Shown: positions 1 to 6,346, counted from the stretch's first letter. The stretch is DNA of 6,523 nt from CAYSND01 sp964642235 (GCA_964642235.1 CAZXOP010000108.1:1-6523); one strand, 5' to 3'. A program made the numbers and translations. The notes: a model not told the origin generated them from the letters alone.

Positions 1-534
1 TGTAAAAAAGTAGCCTTTAATTTTACTGCATATAACTCATCTAAAGCGAAGATAGGGGAAGAGAAGGGGGTAATTCTCTCTCAAGGAGAGTTTTATAAAA
101 TGACCACTTCAGGGGTGGAGGTTTATTGTGACGCAGCTTCCATCAGAGTATTAAATATTGCAGATCAAGAGGTGGTAATTCTTCCAAATGACCCCTCTAA
201 GAACGATATAGCCAATAACCCTTTTGCGATATTGGCAGATGTCTCTAAAAATAACTCTTTCCCCTCTAAACCCAAAGTGAAACAGAGTGGGGAAAAAACG
301 ATTTATTCTATTGAGTTAAAACCTCTTAATAAGAAAAAATCCTCTTATCTGTCAGTGGAGGTGTCGATAGATGGCTCTACATTTCTCCCTACCTCTCTGA
401 GATATATTTCACAAAATGGGGATACTTATATCGCAGATGTAACCTCATTTACAGGGGTTGATGCTAAAACAGCCGATTTTTTCATCCTCGATGTGGATAA
501 ATTGGGGGATGTAGTGGTTACAGATTTACGCTAA
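1..534 (+). CDS. LolA-like outer-membrane lipoprotein carrier protein, 5' end cut by the window
   Basis: The frame is open from base 1 to the TAA at 532-534, giving 177 codons, so the gene starts upstream of the window. The ATG at 100 is internal: the preceding codons (FNFTAYN..., GEEKGVILSQGEFYKM) already read as LolA-type beta strands. LolA carries lipoproteins across the periplasm from the inner membrane LolCDE complex to the outer membrane. What I see is the family pattern of a short hydrophobic strand, a G-E-F-Y-K strand, then EVYCDAASIRVLN (matching the usual E-x-W-C-D-G-x-x-x-W) and a later D-V-x-S-F-x-G-V-D segment before FFILDVDKLGDVVVTDLR. The signal peptide and first strands are missing, perhaps 30-40 residues judged from usual family length. 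The stop codon abuts that of the convergent Nudix gene. Assignment rests on pattern recognition; a related LolA-like periplasmic protein is the alternative. Confidence 0.75.
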   Translation, partial: CKKVAFNFTAYNSSKAKIGEEKGVILSQGEFYKMTTSGVEVYCDAASIRVLNIADQEVVILPNDPSKNDIANNPFAILADVSKNNSFPSKPKVKQSGEKTIYSIELKPLNKKKSSYLSVEVSIDGSTFLPTSLRYISQNGDTYIADVTSFTGVDAKTADFFILDVDKLGDVVVTDLR

Positions 535-1149
535 TCAGATAATATGTGTATTCTTAAATACCTCTATGATAGAGGGGTATGTATTGTCGAGGAAGCCAGG
601 CAGGCTTGACTTGGATATCCATGTGGCTTTGGAGATATTCTCTTCTGTTTGGGGCGAGAGTTCAGTCGGTTGGTTATATAACATTCTGTACCAATAGGTA
701 TGCTTAAGAATAAATTTATTCCCAAATCTATATGTGTGATCGGTGATACAGATAAGTCGTCTAATCTCTAAATCCTTTATCCCGCACTCCTCCTCTACTT
801 CGCGAAGTGCCGATAGTCTGATATCTTCTCCCGGCTCCTGTTTCCCTTTTGGGAGATCCCAAAGACCATTGCGGAAAATAAGTAGGAAATCCCCTCTTTT
901 GTTCATTACAAGTCCCCCTCCGGCATTAATTTGTGCGAATTGTGAGCAGATTTGACGATAGACTGCCTCTTCTTGGTCTGTGGGGATATAGAGTTTGGAA
1001 ATCTCTTTAGATTTTTCAAAAAGTAGGATAAGGCTTTGAAAATCAGGCTCAGCGCCAGGTTTATAAATGACTGAGTTAGGGTCATTTAATGACTGGTCTG
1101 TCGGGGAGCAGATTACTAATGTCCGTTTGTCGAAGTATATCCGATGCAT
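535..1149 (-). CDS. Nudix hydrolase
   Basis: The protein has 204 residues. Its Nudix box is perfect, running from G102 through E108 to R116-E117 and E120-E121, then G123-I124, as in GX5EX7REUXEEXGU. Nudix enzymes cleave nucleoside diphosphates linked to another group X, using Mg2+ held by the box glutamates. The core domain spans about residues 72-200 and contains GLWDLPKGK just before the box, as in MutT/ADP-ribose-type members. Residues 1-70 form an extra N-terminal part with no motif I recognise, and the true substrate cannot be read from the sequence. The ATG at 1149-1147 is preferred because a TACTTTTG box (TAnnTTTG type) ends only 7 nt before it. The gene converges on the lolA-like gene with no intergenic base and diverges from pyrE. 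Confidence 0.9.
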   Translation of the reverse strand: MHRIYFDKRTLVICSPTDQSLNDPNSVIYKPGAEPDFQSLILLFEKSKEISKLYIPTDQEEAVYRQICSQFAQINAGGGLVMNKRGDFLLIFRNGLWDLPKGKQEPGEDIRLSALREVEEECGIKDLEIRRLICITDHTYRFGNKFILKHTYWYRMLYNQPTELSPQTEENISKATWISKSSLPGFLDNTYPSIIEVFKNTHII

Positions 1150-1156
1150 AATGGCA

Positions 1157-1164
1157 CAAAAGTA
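1157..1164 (-). promoter_or_regulatory. Candidate -7 box of the Nudix gene
   Basis: On the - strand this reads TACTTTTG, an exact match to the Bacteroidota -7 consensus TAnnTTTG. It lies 7 nt upstream of the Nudix ATG, so the transcript would be nearly leaderless. No TTTG-type -33 box is visible at 19-21 bp, so the call rests on the -7 box and position only. Confidence 0.4.
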
Positions 1165-1249
1165 GTAAAAATTAAGAGTTGTGAGGAGGTGTAATCAAAT
1201 TTTAATGGAGTTATTATCTCTTCGATGCAGGGGTGTTTGTTATTTTTAT

Positions 1250-1257
1250 TATTTTTG
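1250..1257 (+). promoter_or_regulatory. Candidate -7 box of the pyrE operon
   Basis: The bases read TATTTTTG, matching TAnnTTTG, 16 nt upstream of the pyrE ATG. Transcription would begin within about 10 nt of the start codon. A TTTG occurs at 1236-1239, but that is too close to serve as the -33 box. The surroundings are T-rich, so a chance match is possible. Confidence 0.35.
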
Positions 1258-1273
1258 TAAAAATATTGACATT

Positions 1274-1915
1274 ATGATTTCAGTTGAAAAAGCAGTTGCA
1301 AGAGATCTTTTAGAGATCGAAGCAGTAAAATTAAATCCTGAAAATCCCTTTACGTGGGCATCCGGCTGGAAATCTCCCATTTATTGTGATAATAGAAAAA
1401 TTCTCTCTTACCCGGGAATGAGATATTCTGTGTGTAAGCACCTTATAGAATTAATCCGTGAGGACTATAAAGATGTGGAGGTAATAGCAGGTGTGGCTAC
1501 AGGAGCCATCGCTTATGGTGCCATTATTGCCCATTTAATGGACAAACCATTTGTCTATGTTCGTCCGAAACCAAAGGAGCATGGGCTTGAAAACCAGGTG
1601 GAAGGATTTCTCCCTTCAGGTGCTAAAGTGGTGGTGGTAGAGGATTTAATCTCCACAGGTCAGAGCAGCCTATCGGCTGTGCAGGCACTTCAAAAAGCAG
1701 GGGCAATGGTTCTTGGGATGGTTGCTATCTTTTCATATAATTTCGCTGTGGCGAGGCGTTCTTTTGAAAATGCCAATGTTCAGTTGCATACCCTTACTAA
1801 CTATGATACACTTATAGATGAAGCACTTACTTGTGATTATATTAAAGAGGAGCAAGTGGAGTTTCTAAAAAAATGGAGATTTGCCCCCGATCGTTGGGAG
1901 GGGATTAAACAATAA
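1274..1915 (+). CDS. pyrE: Orotate phosphoribosyltransferase
   Basis: The enzyme joins orotate to PRPP to give orotidine 5'-monophosphate, the fifth step of de novo UMP synthesis, in the cytoplasm. The protein has 213 residues, normal for the family. The PRPP-binding motif is VVVVEDLISTGQS at 119-131 with the acidic pair E123-D124. The catalytic loop reads RPKPKEHG at 97-104 and supplies the conserved R97, K101 and H103. The early segment FTWASGWKSPIYCDNR (26-41) is the usual OPRTase orotate/dimer region. The ATG at 1274 gives MISVEK, the expected N-terminus; the frame is open further upstream to a GTG at 1181, but that extra stretch is low-complexity and overlaps the promoter box. It is the first gene of an apparent four-gene operon, with 5 nt to the next gene. 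Confidence 0.95.
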   Translation: MISVEKAVARDLLEIEAVKLNPENPFTWASGWKSPIYCDNRKILSYPGMRYSVCKHLIELIREDYKDVEVIAGVATGAIAYGAIIAHLMDKPFVYVRPKPKEHGLENQVEGFLPSGAKVVVVEDLISTGQSSLSAVQALQKAGAMVLGMVAIFSYNFAVARRSFENANVQLHTLTNYDTLIDEALTCDYIKEEQVEFLKKWRFAPDRWEGIKQ

Positions 1916-1920
1916 CAATT

Positions 1921-2373
1921 ATGGATGCAACCACTGTAAGAGGAAAGGATTTACCGGTTAAACAGACTCCTTATACTCTATTTAATATGTTCTCTGATTT
2001 GAGCCGTTTTGCGTATGCTATACCTGAAGATTATAAGGATAAAGTGAAAGTGGGCGAGGATAGTATCGTGATGAATATCAAAGGGTTTAAGTTGGGTATA
2101 AAGCTTGATAAGAAGGTCCCATACTCCTTGGTTTCCTTTAAGGATGACGGACACTCCCCTTTTCCCTTTTATTTCAGTTTTCATTTAGAACCTATAGGAC
2201 TCGATAGCACTCTTATGCATATAGAACTAAGTGCGGTGCTTAATCCCCTTATGAAGATGATGATAGGGGGGAGGTTACAGGAGTTTGTAGATAATTTTAC
2301 TGACCAGATAGCTAAGGCTATGCAGGGAGAGATGCCTGATATTCCGAAAGTTAAACCAGAGGACTTAAATTAA
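1921..2373 (+). CDS. SRPBCC (START/polyketide-cyclase-like) family protein
   Basis: This is a 150-residue protein with no signal peptide or membrane segment. It resembles the small SRPBCC proteins of Bacteroidota: an N-terminal strand (LPVKQTPYTLFNMF), a helix with SDLSRF, a run of beta strands (DSIVMNIKGFKLGIKL, SLVSFKDD, FYFSFHLEPIG, TLMHIELSAVLNP), then a long C-terminal helix from about 112 to 136. SRPBCC folds form a deep hydrophobic pocket for a lipid or other ligand, but nothing here identifies the ligand. It starts 5 nt after the pyrE stop and ends 5 nt before the methyltransferase gene, so it is very probably co-transcribed. From memory, pyrE followed by such a gene recurs in Bacteroidales, which would suggest a conserved but unknown link. 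Confidence 0.75.
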   Translation: MDATTVRGKDLPVKQTPYTLFNMFSDLSRFAYAIPEDYKDKVKVGEDSIVMNIKGFKLGIKLDKKVPYSLVSFKDDGHSPFPFYFSFHLEPIGLDSTLMHIELSAVLNPLMKMMIGGRLQEFVDNFTDQIAKAMQGEMPDIPKVKPEDLN

Positions 2374-2378
2374 ATAAT

Positions 2379-3761
2379 ATGTTTCGGCATGAATTCATAG
2401 ATAGTCTTAAAGAGTCTATTGGAACTATTCGTGCTGAATCTCTAATTGCGGCTCTCGATACAGAGCCGACAGTCTCTATTCGTATTAATCCGTTAAAGAT
2501 TACTGCTCCCCCTTATTCAGATACCACTGCGGTTAAGATGTCGCAGTATGGCTATTTTTTACCCAAAAGACCCTCATTTACCTCTGACCCCCTATTTCAT
2601 GCAGGTGCCTATTATGTGCAGGAGGCCTCCTCTATGGCTCTGGAAGAGGTGTTGTCTCTCTATTGTTCTCAACGGGTATCTGAGACTGTACAGGCAAAAG
2701 AGAGGGGAGTAAAGGTGCTCGATTTATGTGCTGCTCCGGGTGGAAAGAGTACCCATTTGCTTTCACTCTTAAATGGACTTCCTAACTCTTTTCTTGTGTC
2801 CAATGAGGTAATTCGTTCTCGTGCCACCATTTTGGCAGAGAATATTACAAAGTGGGGGAGTGCCAATGTGGTGGTTACCAATAATGACCCTGCCGATTTT
2901 AAGGTTTTGCCTGACTATTTTGATTTGGTTTTGGTCGATGCTCCCTGTTCGGGTGAGGGGATGTTCCGAAAGGAGGTTAAAGCTCGTGAGGAGTGGTCAA
3001 AAGAGAATGTTCTCCTCTCTGCTGCGCGCCAAAGGAGAATTGTGGGGGATATTTGGGGTTCATTAAAGGAGGGAGGGCTTCTTATTTATTCCACTTGTAC
3101 TTTTAATAGGATGGAGAATGAGGAGAATGTGGAGTGGATTGCCTCGGAGTTTGGTGCACGTATAATCTCTACCCGAAGGTTTTATCCGGGGGAGGAGGGT
3201 GCCGGAGAGGGGTTTTTTATTGCATTGTTAGAAAAACCTTTGTCGGGCAGTCGTGAGTCAAACCGCGTTTCCGATAAAAAGGGAAAGGTTCAGTTTCAGA
3301 ACCACCCCTGTCCTACTTTTGTGAAGGAGGGAAATATTGTTTTTAGCAAGGGAGAGTTGGTGAAAGTCTATCCGAAGGGTGTTTATGAGGAGATGCTCTT
3401 TGTGGAGTCGAAGTTGAGGAGCATCCATTCGGGGGTGGTGGTGGCAAGGAGGATTCTCCCGAAGGGGATGGGAGTGGGGAGCGAGAAGGGGATGAAGAAC
3501 GAGAGAGAGGTTTTGGTGCCGGAGGGGGATCTTGCTCTATCAGAAGTATTGGAACGGAGTGCGTTTTATTGTATTGAACTAAGTAAAGAGGAGGCTTTAC
3601 GCTACCTTTCAAAAGAACCACTGACGTTTCCTACAGCACCGCAAGGGTATATTTTATTGACGTATAAAGAGATTCCTCTCGGATTTGTGAAAAATTTGGG
3701 GAGTCGTTCAAATAATTTGTGGAACTCTAATTGGAGAATTAAAAAATATGAGAAAGATTAA
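2379..3761 (+). CDS. rsmF: RsmF-like 16S rRNA (cytosine-C5)-methyltransferase
   Basis: This 460-residue member of the NOL1/NOP2/Sun family transfers a methyl group from SAM to C5 of a cytosine in rRNA. In order, I see an N-terminal region with SIRINPLK (33-40), YVQEASSM (79-86), the SAM loop DLCAAPGGKS (115-124), motif IV DAPCSGEGMFRK with C190, and motif VI YSTCTFNRMENEEN with C240. In this family the motif VI cysteine attacks C6 and the motif IV cysteine helps release. After a variable linker (about 285-310), the C-terminal part ends in GYILLTYKEIPLGFVKNLG (423-441), the PUA-like domain that separates RsmF from RsmB. E. coli RsmF methylates C1407 of 16S rRNA; the exact target here is inferred. 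Bases 3419-3530 are unusually G-rich. The last 14 nt overlap the next gene. Confidence 0.88.
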   Translation: MFRHEFIDSLKESIGTIRAESLIAALDTEPTVSIRINPLKITAPPYSDTTAVKMSQYGYFLPKRPSFTSDPLFHAGAYYVQEASSMALEEVLSLYCSQRVSETVQAKERGVKVLDLCAAPGGKSTHLLSLLNGLPNSFLVSNEVIRSRATILAENITKWGSANVVVTNNDPADFKVLPDYFDLVLVDAPCSGEGMFRKEVKAREEWSKENVLLSAARQRRIVGDIWGSLKEGGLLIYSTCTFNRMENEENVEWIASEFGARIISTRRFYPGEEGAGEGFFIALLEKPLSGSRESNRVSDKKGKVQFQNHPCPTFVKEGNIVFSKGELVKVYPKGVYEEMLFVESKLRSIHSGVVVARRILPKGMGVGSEKGMKNEREVLVPEGDLALSEVLERSAFYCIELSKEEALRYLSKEPLTFPTAPQGYILLTYKEIPLGFVKNLGSRSNNLWNSNWRIKKYEKD

Positions 3762-4848
3762 ATTGTTTTTGGTCGCACTATTTGCGATTATCCCTTTTTT
3801 AAGTCAGGGACAGAATGTTAACAAGGTGGCTATGCCCCCTAAAATGACTCAGAACCGTCTGGAAATTCAAATTCCTGATGTAGCAGGTTACAAGGTGGTT
3901 AAATGTGATTTTCATATCCATACCGTCTTTTCTGATGGGCTTGTTTGGCCTACTTGGCGTGTAACAGAGGCTTGGGAGGATGGACTGGATGCTATCTCTA
4001 TAACTGACCATATTGAGTATAGGCCATTTAAGGAGTATTTTAATAGTAATTTAAATACCTCTTATGAAGTGGCAAAGGGTGAGGCAGATAGGTTAGGGCT
4101 TATATTGATACGTGGAACTGAGATTACTCGTGAGCAGGGGCCTCTCGGGCATTACAATGCGCTTTTTATTAAAGATGCCGATATTATCCATAATGATGAC
4201 CCTGAAAAAGCGATTGCTAATGCTGCTGCTCAGGGGGCATTTATCCTCTTTAATCACCCGGGCTGGAAGATGGATACTCTGATTGTCTCCCCTTTTCAGC
4301 AGAGGCTTTTAGATAAGGGGCTTATACATGGGATTGAGATCTTTAATCATAGGGAATTTTATCCTAGAGCGATAAGTTGGTGTGCCGATTTTGGTCTTAC
4401 CAAGTTTGCAAACTCGGACATTCATGGTGTTATCTCTGAGGAGTATGACCCTATCGGAGCGGCTGAACCTTATACAAATCATCGCCCGATGACATTGGTT
4501 TTGGCGACTGAAAAGAGTCAGGACGCCATTAAGGAGGCACTTTTTGCCAAGAGGACAATAGCCTGTTTTAATAGTAATTTTGCCGGAAGCGAGGAGCACC
4601 TGATGGCTCTCTATAATGCCTGTGTCTCTACTAAACAGATAAGTGAGAATGATAATAACTATGTTTGGAGCTTTGTGAATAACTCCTCCCTTCGTTTTAA
4701 TATTAAGGTTAATAAAGGGGGCATTCAGACCATTGAGCCATTTAGTTCCATTCTTGTAAATATTTCCAAGAAAAAATCCCCCACTATCACCATCACCAAT
4801 ATGTGGTACCGCGAGGACAAACACCCGAGCTTTGTTTTTAGTAAGTAG
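3748..4848 (+). CDS. Secreted PHP-domain phosphoesterase (Sb-PDE-like)
   Basis: The protein has 366 residues. Residues 1-21 form a Sec signal peptide (KIK, then a hydrophobic core, then SQG-Q) with no lipobox cysteine, so the product should be periplasmic or exported. A PHP metal-binding domain follows: H56-I-H58 with D63, D87-H88, E125 in RGTE, H170 in FNHPGW, and D224-x-H226 in SDIHG. These are the usual ligands for a multinuclear metal centre that cleaves phosphoesters. The C-terminal 60 residues look beta-rich. The overall layout resembles secreted PHP proteins of Bacteroidota named after the Sphingobium Sb-PDE phosphodiesterase; that name is from memory and the natural substrate is unknown. 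The ATG overlaps the methyltransferase gene by 14 nt, and the signal peptide begins exactly there. It is the last gene of the apparent operon. Confidence 0.85.
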   Translation: MRKIKLFLVALFAIIPFLSQGQNVNKVAMPPKMTQNRLEIQIPDVAGYKVVKCDFHIHTVFSDGLVWPTWRVTEAWEDGLDAISITDHIEYRPFKEYFNSNLNTSYEVAKGEADRLGLILIRGTEITREQGPLGHYNALFIKDADIIHNDDPEKAIANAAAQGAFILFNHPGWKMDTLIVSPFQQRLLDKGLIHGIEIFNHREFYPRAISWCADFGLTKFANSDIHGVISEEYDPIGAAEPYTNHRPMTLVLATEKSQDAIKEALFAKRTIACFNSNFAGSEEHLMALYNACVSTKQISENDNNYVWSFVNNSSLRFNIKVNKGGIQTIEPFSSILVNISKKKSPTITITNMWYREDKHPSFVFSK

Positions 4849-4967
4849 GTATAGGTTTTTGGTGGTGTACACATTTGTGAATATCTCTGTGCAAATTTAT
4901 GGGTCCTACAAATATGTTCATATCCCAGTCAAATAAAGACGAGCATTGTTGCCTATCGCGTTAGTCT

Positions 4968-5024
4968 ATGTCAGCTTTTGCACAATTAGAGCTCTGTAGG
5001 GCGCTTTTTCTGCAAAAGATAGCA
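4968..5024. repeat. 57-bp imperfect palindromic repeat, copy 1
   Basis: This copy starts ATGTCAGCTTTTGCA and ends TGCAAAAGATAGCA. It matches copy 2, 116 bp downstream, at 49 of 57 positions with no gaps; most differences lie in the centre. The arms CTTTTGCA (4975-4982) and TGCAAAAG (5011-5018) are perfect complements. An inner GCTC-TGTA-GGGC hairpin is possible in this copy. Confidence 0.75.
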
Positions 5025-5083
5025 AGCGGAAAATATCTATTATGCCTTCTGTGGCCTTGTAAGCGGGTTTAGCCAAAAACCCC

Positions 5084-5140
5084 ATGTCAGCTTTTGCACT
5101 GATATGGCACTGTAGAGCGCTTTTTCTGCAAAAGCTAGCA
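5084..5140. repeat. 57-bp imperfect palindromic repeat, copy 2
   Basis: This copy has a perfect 10-bp inverted repeat, AGCTTTTGCA at 5089-5098 and TGCAAAAGCT at 5127-5136. Extended to the outer ends, 12 of 14 positions pair. The length equals that of copy 1 and the orientation is the same. The half AGCGCTTTTTCTGCAAAAG is nearly invariant between the copies. Confidence 0.75.
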
Positions 5141-5142
5141 TA

Positions 5143-5204
5143 CCTTCAGACGGTAAATAACTTTTTGCTCAATAAAAAGCAAAAAAGTTATTATCGTCTG
5201 GGGG
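5143..5204 (+). terminator. Long stem-loop followed by a T-run, possible terminator
   Basis: The arms 5147-5168 (CAGACGG...TTTTTGC) and 5179-5200 (GCAAAAAAG...CGTCTG) pair along about 20 bp with one mismatch and two single-base bulges, around a 10-nt loop. In + strand RNA the base extends by two U.G and two C-G pairs (5143-5146 with 5201-5204). A run of seven T follows at 5212-5218 after a short spacer. It lies about 300 bp past the PHP stop, which is far for its terminator, and the AT-rich stem is not classic. It could instead be part of a repeat or small RNA. Confidence 0.4.
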
Positions 5205-5219
5205 GCATTAATTTTTTTC

Positions 5220-5235
5220 TGTGATTTAGCTCACA
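5220..5235. promoter_or_regulatory. Palindrome matching the CRP/FNR-type site TGTGA-N6-TCACA
   Basis: The bases read TGTGATTTAGCTCACA, an exact match to the E. coli CRP consensus half-sites with the right 6-bp spacing. No gene start lies nearby: both flanking genes end towards it. A role in regulation is therefore unsupported, and it may be chance or a small hairpin. Confidence 0.25.
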
Positions 5236-5274
5236 TATACTATTTGACTTTTGGATGTTTGCCCCTTGAATCCT

Positions 5275-5333
5275 GACCTCAACAGCCGACCTTGCTCAGA
5301 GGTGCTTCTGTGAGGGGGGTATGTGTTGAGGTC
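5275..5333 (+). repeat. 59-bp REP-like folded repeat, copy A
   Basis: This copy has 10-bp arms GACCTCAACA (5275-5284) and TGTTGAGGTC (5324-5333), extendable outward by about two C-G pairs and one T.G pair (5272-5274 with 5334-5336). It differs from copy B at only 3 of 59 positions (5287, 5296, 5303). Two fall in predicted loops and one changes a C-G pair to T.G. It lies outside the pair of copies that bracket the transposase gene. Confidence 0.88.
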
Positions 5334-5368
5334 GGGAATGAATCGGCCTCCGGAGTAGTTTCTCTAAT

Positions 5369-5427
5369 GACCTCAACAGCTGACCTTGCCCAGAGGGGCT
5401 TCTGTGAGGGGGGTATGTGTTGAGGTC
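5369..5427 (+). repeat. 59-bp REP-like folded repeat, copy B, at the transposase 3' end
   Basis: The predicted fold has three tiers. The outer stem pairs 5369-5378 with 5418-5427. The middle stem pairs ACCTTGCC (5383-5390, one bulged G) with GGGGGGT (5408-5414). The apical hairpin is CAGAG (5391-5395) with TTCTG (5400-5404) around a 4-nt loop. It ends 4 nt from the transposase stop codon, so transcripts of that gene would run through its complement. It has the same orientation as copies A and C. Confidence 0.88.
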
Positions 5428-5431
5428 AATA

Positions 5432-6346
5432 TTACGCTAAGCACCTCTTTATAGCTTTTTCGTTTATATAATATTTAGTCGAAAGATCTAATGCTATTCT
5501 TTTTTTCTCGCTGCTTGATAATTGATAAATAGACTCCTTTCCCAATCTTTTTACCAATACTTTGTCAATTAATTTACACACTTCAATATCATTTTTTCCC
5601 GGGTCATATTGTCGTCCTGTTTCATTCTTTATCATTTCGTTAATCTCTGTTTCATCAGATTCACTCTCTATAACATTAAGAGTTATCGGAGGCTCGTTTT
5701 CACCATCTATTTTTTGTTCTTTTATCCAATCTTCTCCGGTCAATCTGTTCATATAGAACAAGAATGAACGGGGAGTTGAGTATAAAAGTTCGACTTGCTT
5801 TACTTCGATGAAAGAATCTCTTATAAAAGTTCCGTTTGAGTCCATGATAAAATGGTCAGGAAATTCAGCAAAACGGGGAAGGAACTTTTTTATTTCAATT
5901 CGTGAAGTCATTAAATTTTGACATTCTTTTTTCCCCAAGCTCTTTTTGAAAATACAATTAACAGAAGAATGTTCGTATCCAAAAGCAGAGTCAGACTGCC
6001 CATGATGTAGTCCATTTCTATAAATGTAGCTTATCCCCGTTAAAATATGTTTAATCCCTCTTAATTCAAAACAAAAGAAATTAGGATTTCCTAATGCCCC
6101 TGTCCTTTTATACTTCTCATTAAAGAATCTATTATATGAGACTCTAAAAGACTTTACGAAAGCAGATACAGCTTCTGTTTGGACTGCCAGATGAATATGA
6201 TTTGACATTAAAGCGTCAGCCAAAATAGATGTCCCAGTTTTGAACAATGATAAAGCTAAAAGATTTACCCCGGCATTATAATCTTCCTCGTCGCGAAACA
6301 TAACTTCGTTAGGCGATGAAATACAGATATGAAATAATCTTTTCAT
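5432..6346 (-). CDS. Y1/HUH (RAYT, IS200-like) transposase
   Basis: The 304-residue protein reads as a single-strand DNA transposase of the Y1 HUH class. It has an N-terminal beta-alpha region, MSNHIHL at 47-53 with the metal-binding pair H50 and H52, then SFRVSYNRFFNEKYKRTGALG (66-86) typical of RAYT proteins. SYIYRN at 106-111 contains the likely catalytic tyrosine Y107, although the common YIHxNP version is altered. The segment from about 180 is an added C-terminal part; LSSSEKKRIALDLSTKYYINEKAIKRCL (276-303) looks like a helix-turn-helix end as in longer family members. I chose the ATG at 6346, since MKRLFHICIS is the expected first strand. The frame stays open to a GTG at 6391 that would add 15 residues. 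The gene seems intact, and its 59-bp repeats on both sides support a RAYT role. Confidence 0.8.
   Translation of the reverse strand: MKRLFHICISSPNEVMFRDEEDYNAGVNLLALSLFKTGTSILADALMSNHIHLAVQTEAVSAFVKSFRVSYNRFFNEKYKRTGALGNPNFFCFELRGIKHILTGISYIYRNGLHHGQSDSAFGYEHSSVNCIFKKSLGKKECQNLMTSRIEIKKFLPRFAEFPDHFIMDSNGTFIRDSFIEVKQVELLYSTPRSFLFYMNRLTGEDWIKEQKIDGENEPPITLNVIESESDETEINEMIKNETGRQYDPGKNDIEVCKLIDKVLVKRLGKESIYQLSSSEKKRIALDLSTKYYINEKAIKRCLA

Larger units (their letters stand above)
4849..5431. other. 583-bp non-coding region rich in folded repeats
   Basis: I find no credible gene on either strand between the PHP gene and the transposase gene, which meet tail to tail here. From left to right the region holds 119 bp without clear structure, a 57-bp palindromic repeat, a GGGTTT/AAACCC hairpin at 5065-5082, a second 57-bp repeat, a long stem-loop with a T-run, a TGTGA-N6-TCACA site, and two 59-bp REP-like repeats. 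An 8-bp palindrome CTCCGGAG lies at 5348-5355 between the last two. Such density of inverted repeats suggests a landing zone for repeat-forming elements or a non-coding RNA; neither is proven. Confidence 0.7.

Noticed and set aside
558..580. Stem-loop as terminator for the lolA-like gene
   Set aside because: The 9-bp stem has a 2-nt bulge and no following T-run, and it lies in Nudix coding sequence.
743..955. Short + strand open frame inside the Nudix gene
   Set aside because: It is a shadow of the Nudix box region. The same holds for short frames at 1978-2184, 2669-2881, 2821-3066, 3799-4011 and 5562-5756.
1181..1273. Upstream extension of pyrE to a GTG start
   Set aside because: The added residues are unlike OPRTase N-termini and overlap the candidate promoter; MISVEK at 1274 fits the family length.
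3343..3621. Proline/serine-rich open frame on the - strand
   Set aside because: It is the complement of the G-rich part of the methyltransferase gene; the composition explains the long open frame.
4309..4872. Open frame of 187 codons on the - strand opposite the PHP gene
   Set aside because: It lies almost wholly antisense to a gene with clear catalytic motifs and has no recognisable domain.
5355..5358. GTAG tetranucleotide near repeat copy B, as at the foot of classical REPs
   Set aside because: It is 10 nt from the repeat and absent at the same position in copies A and C.
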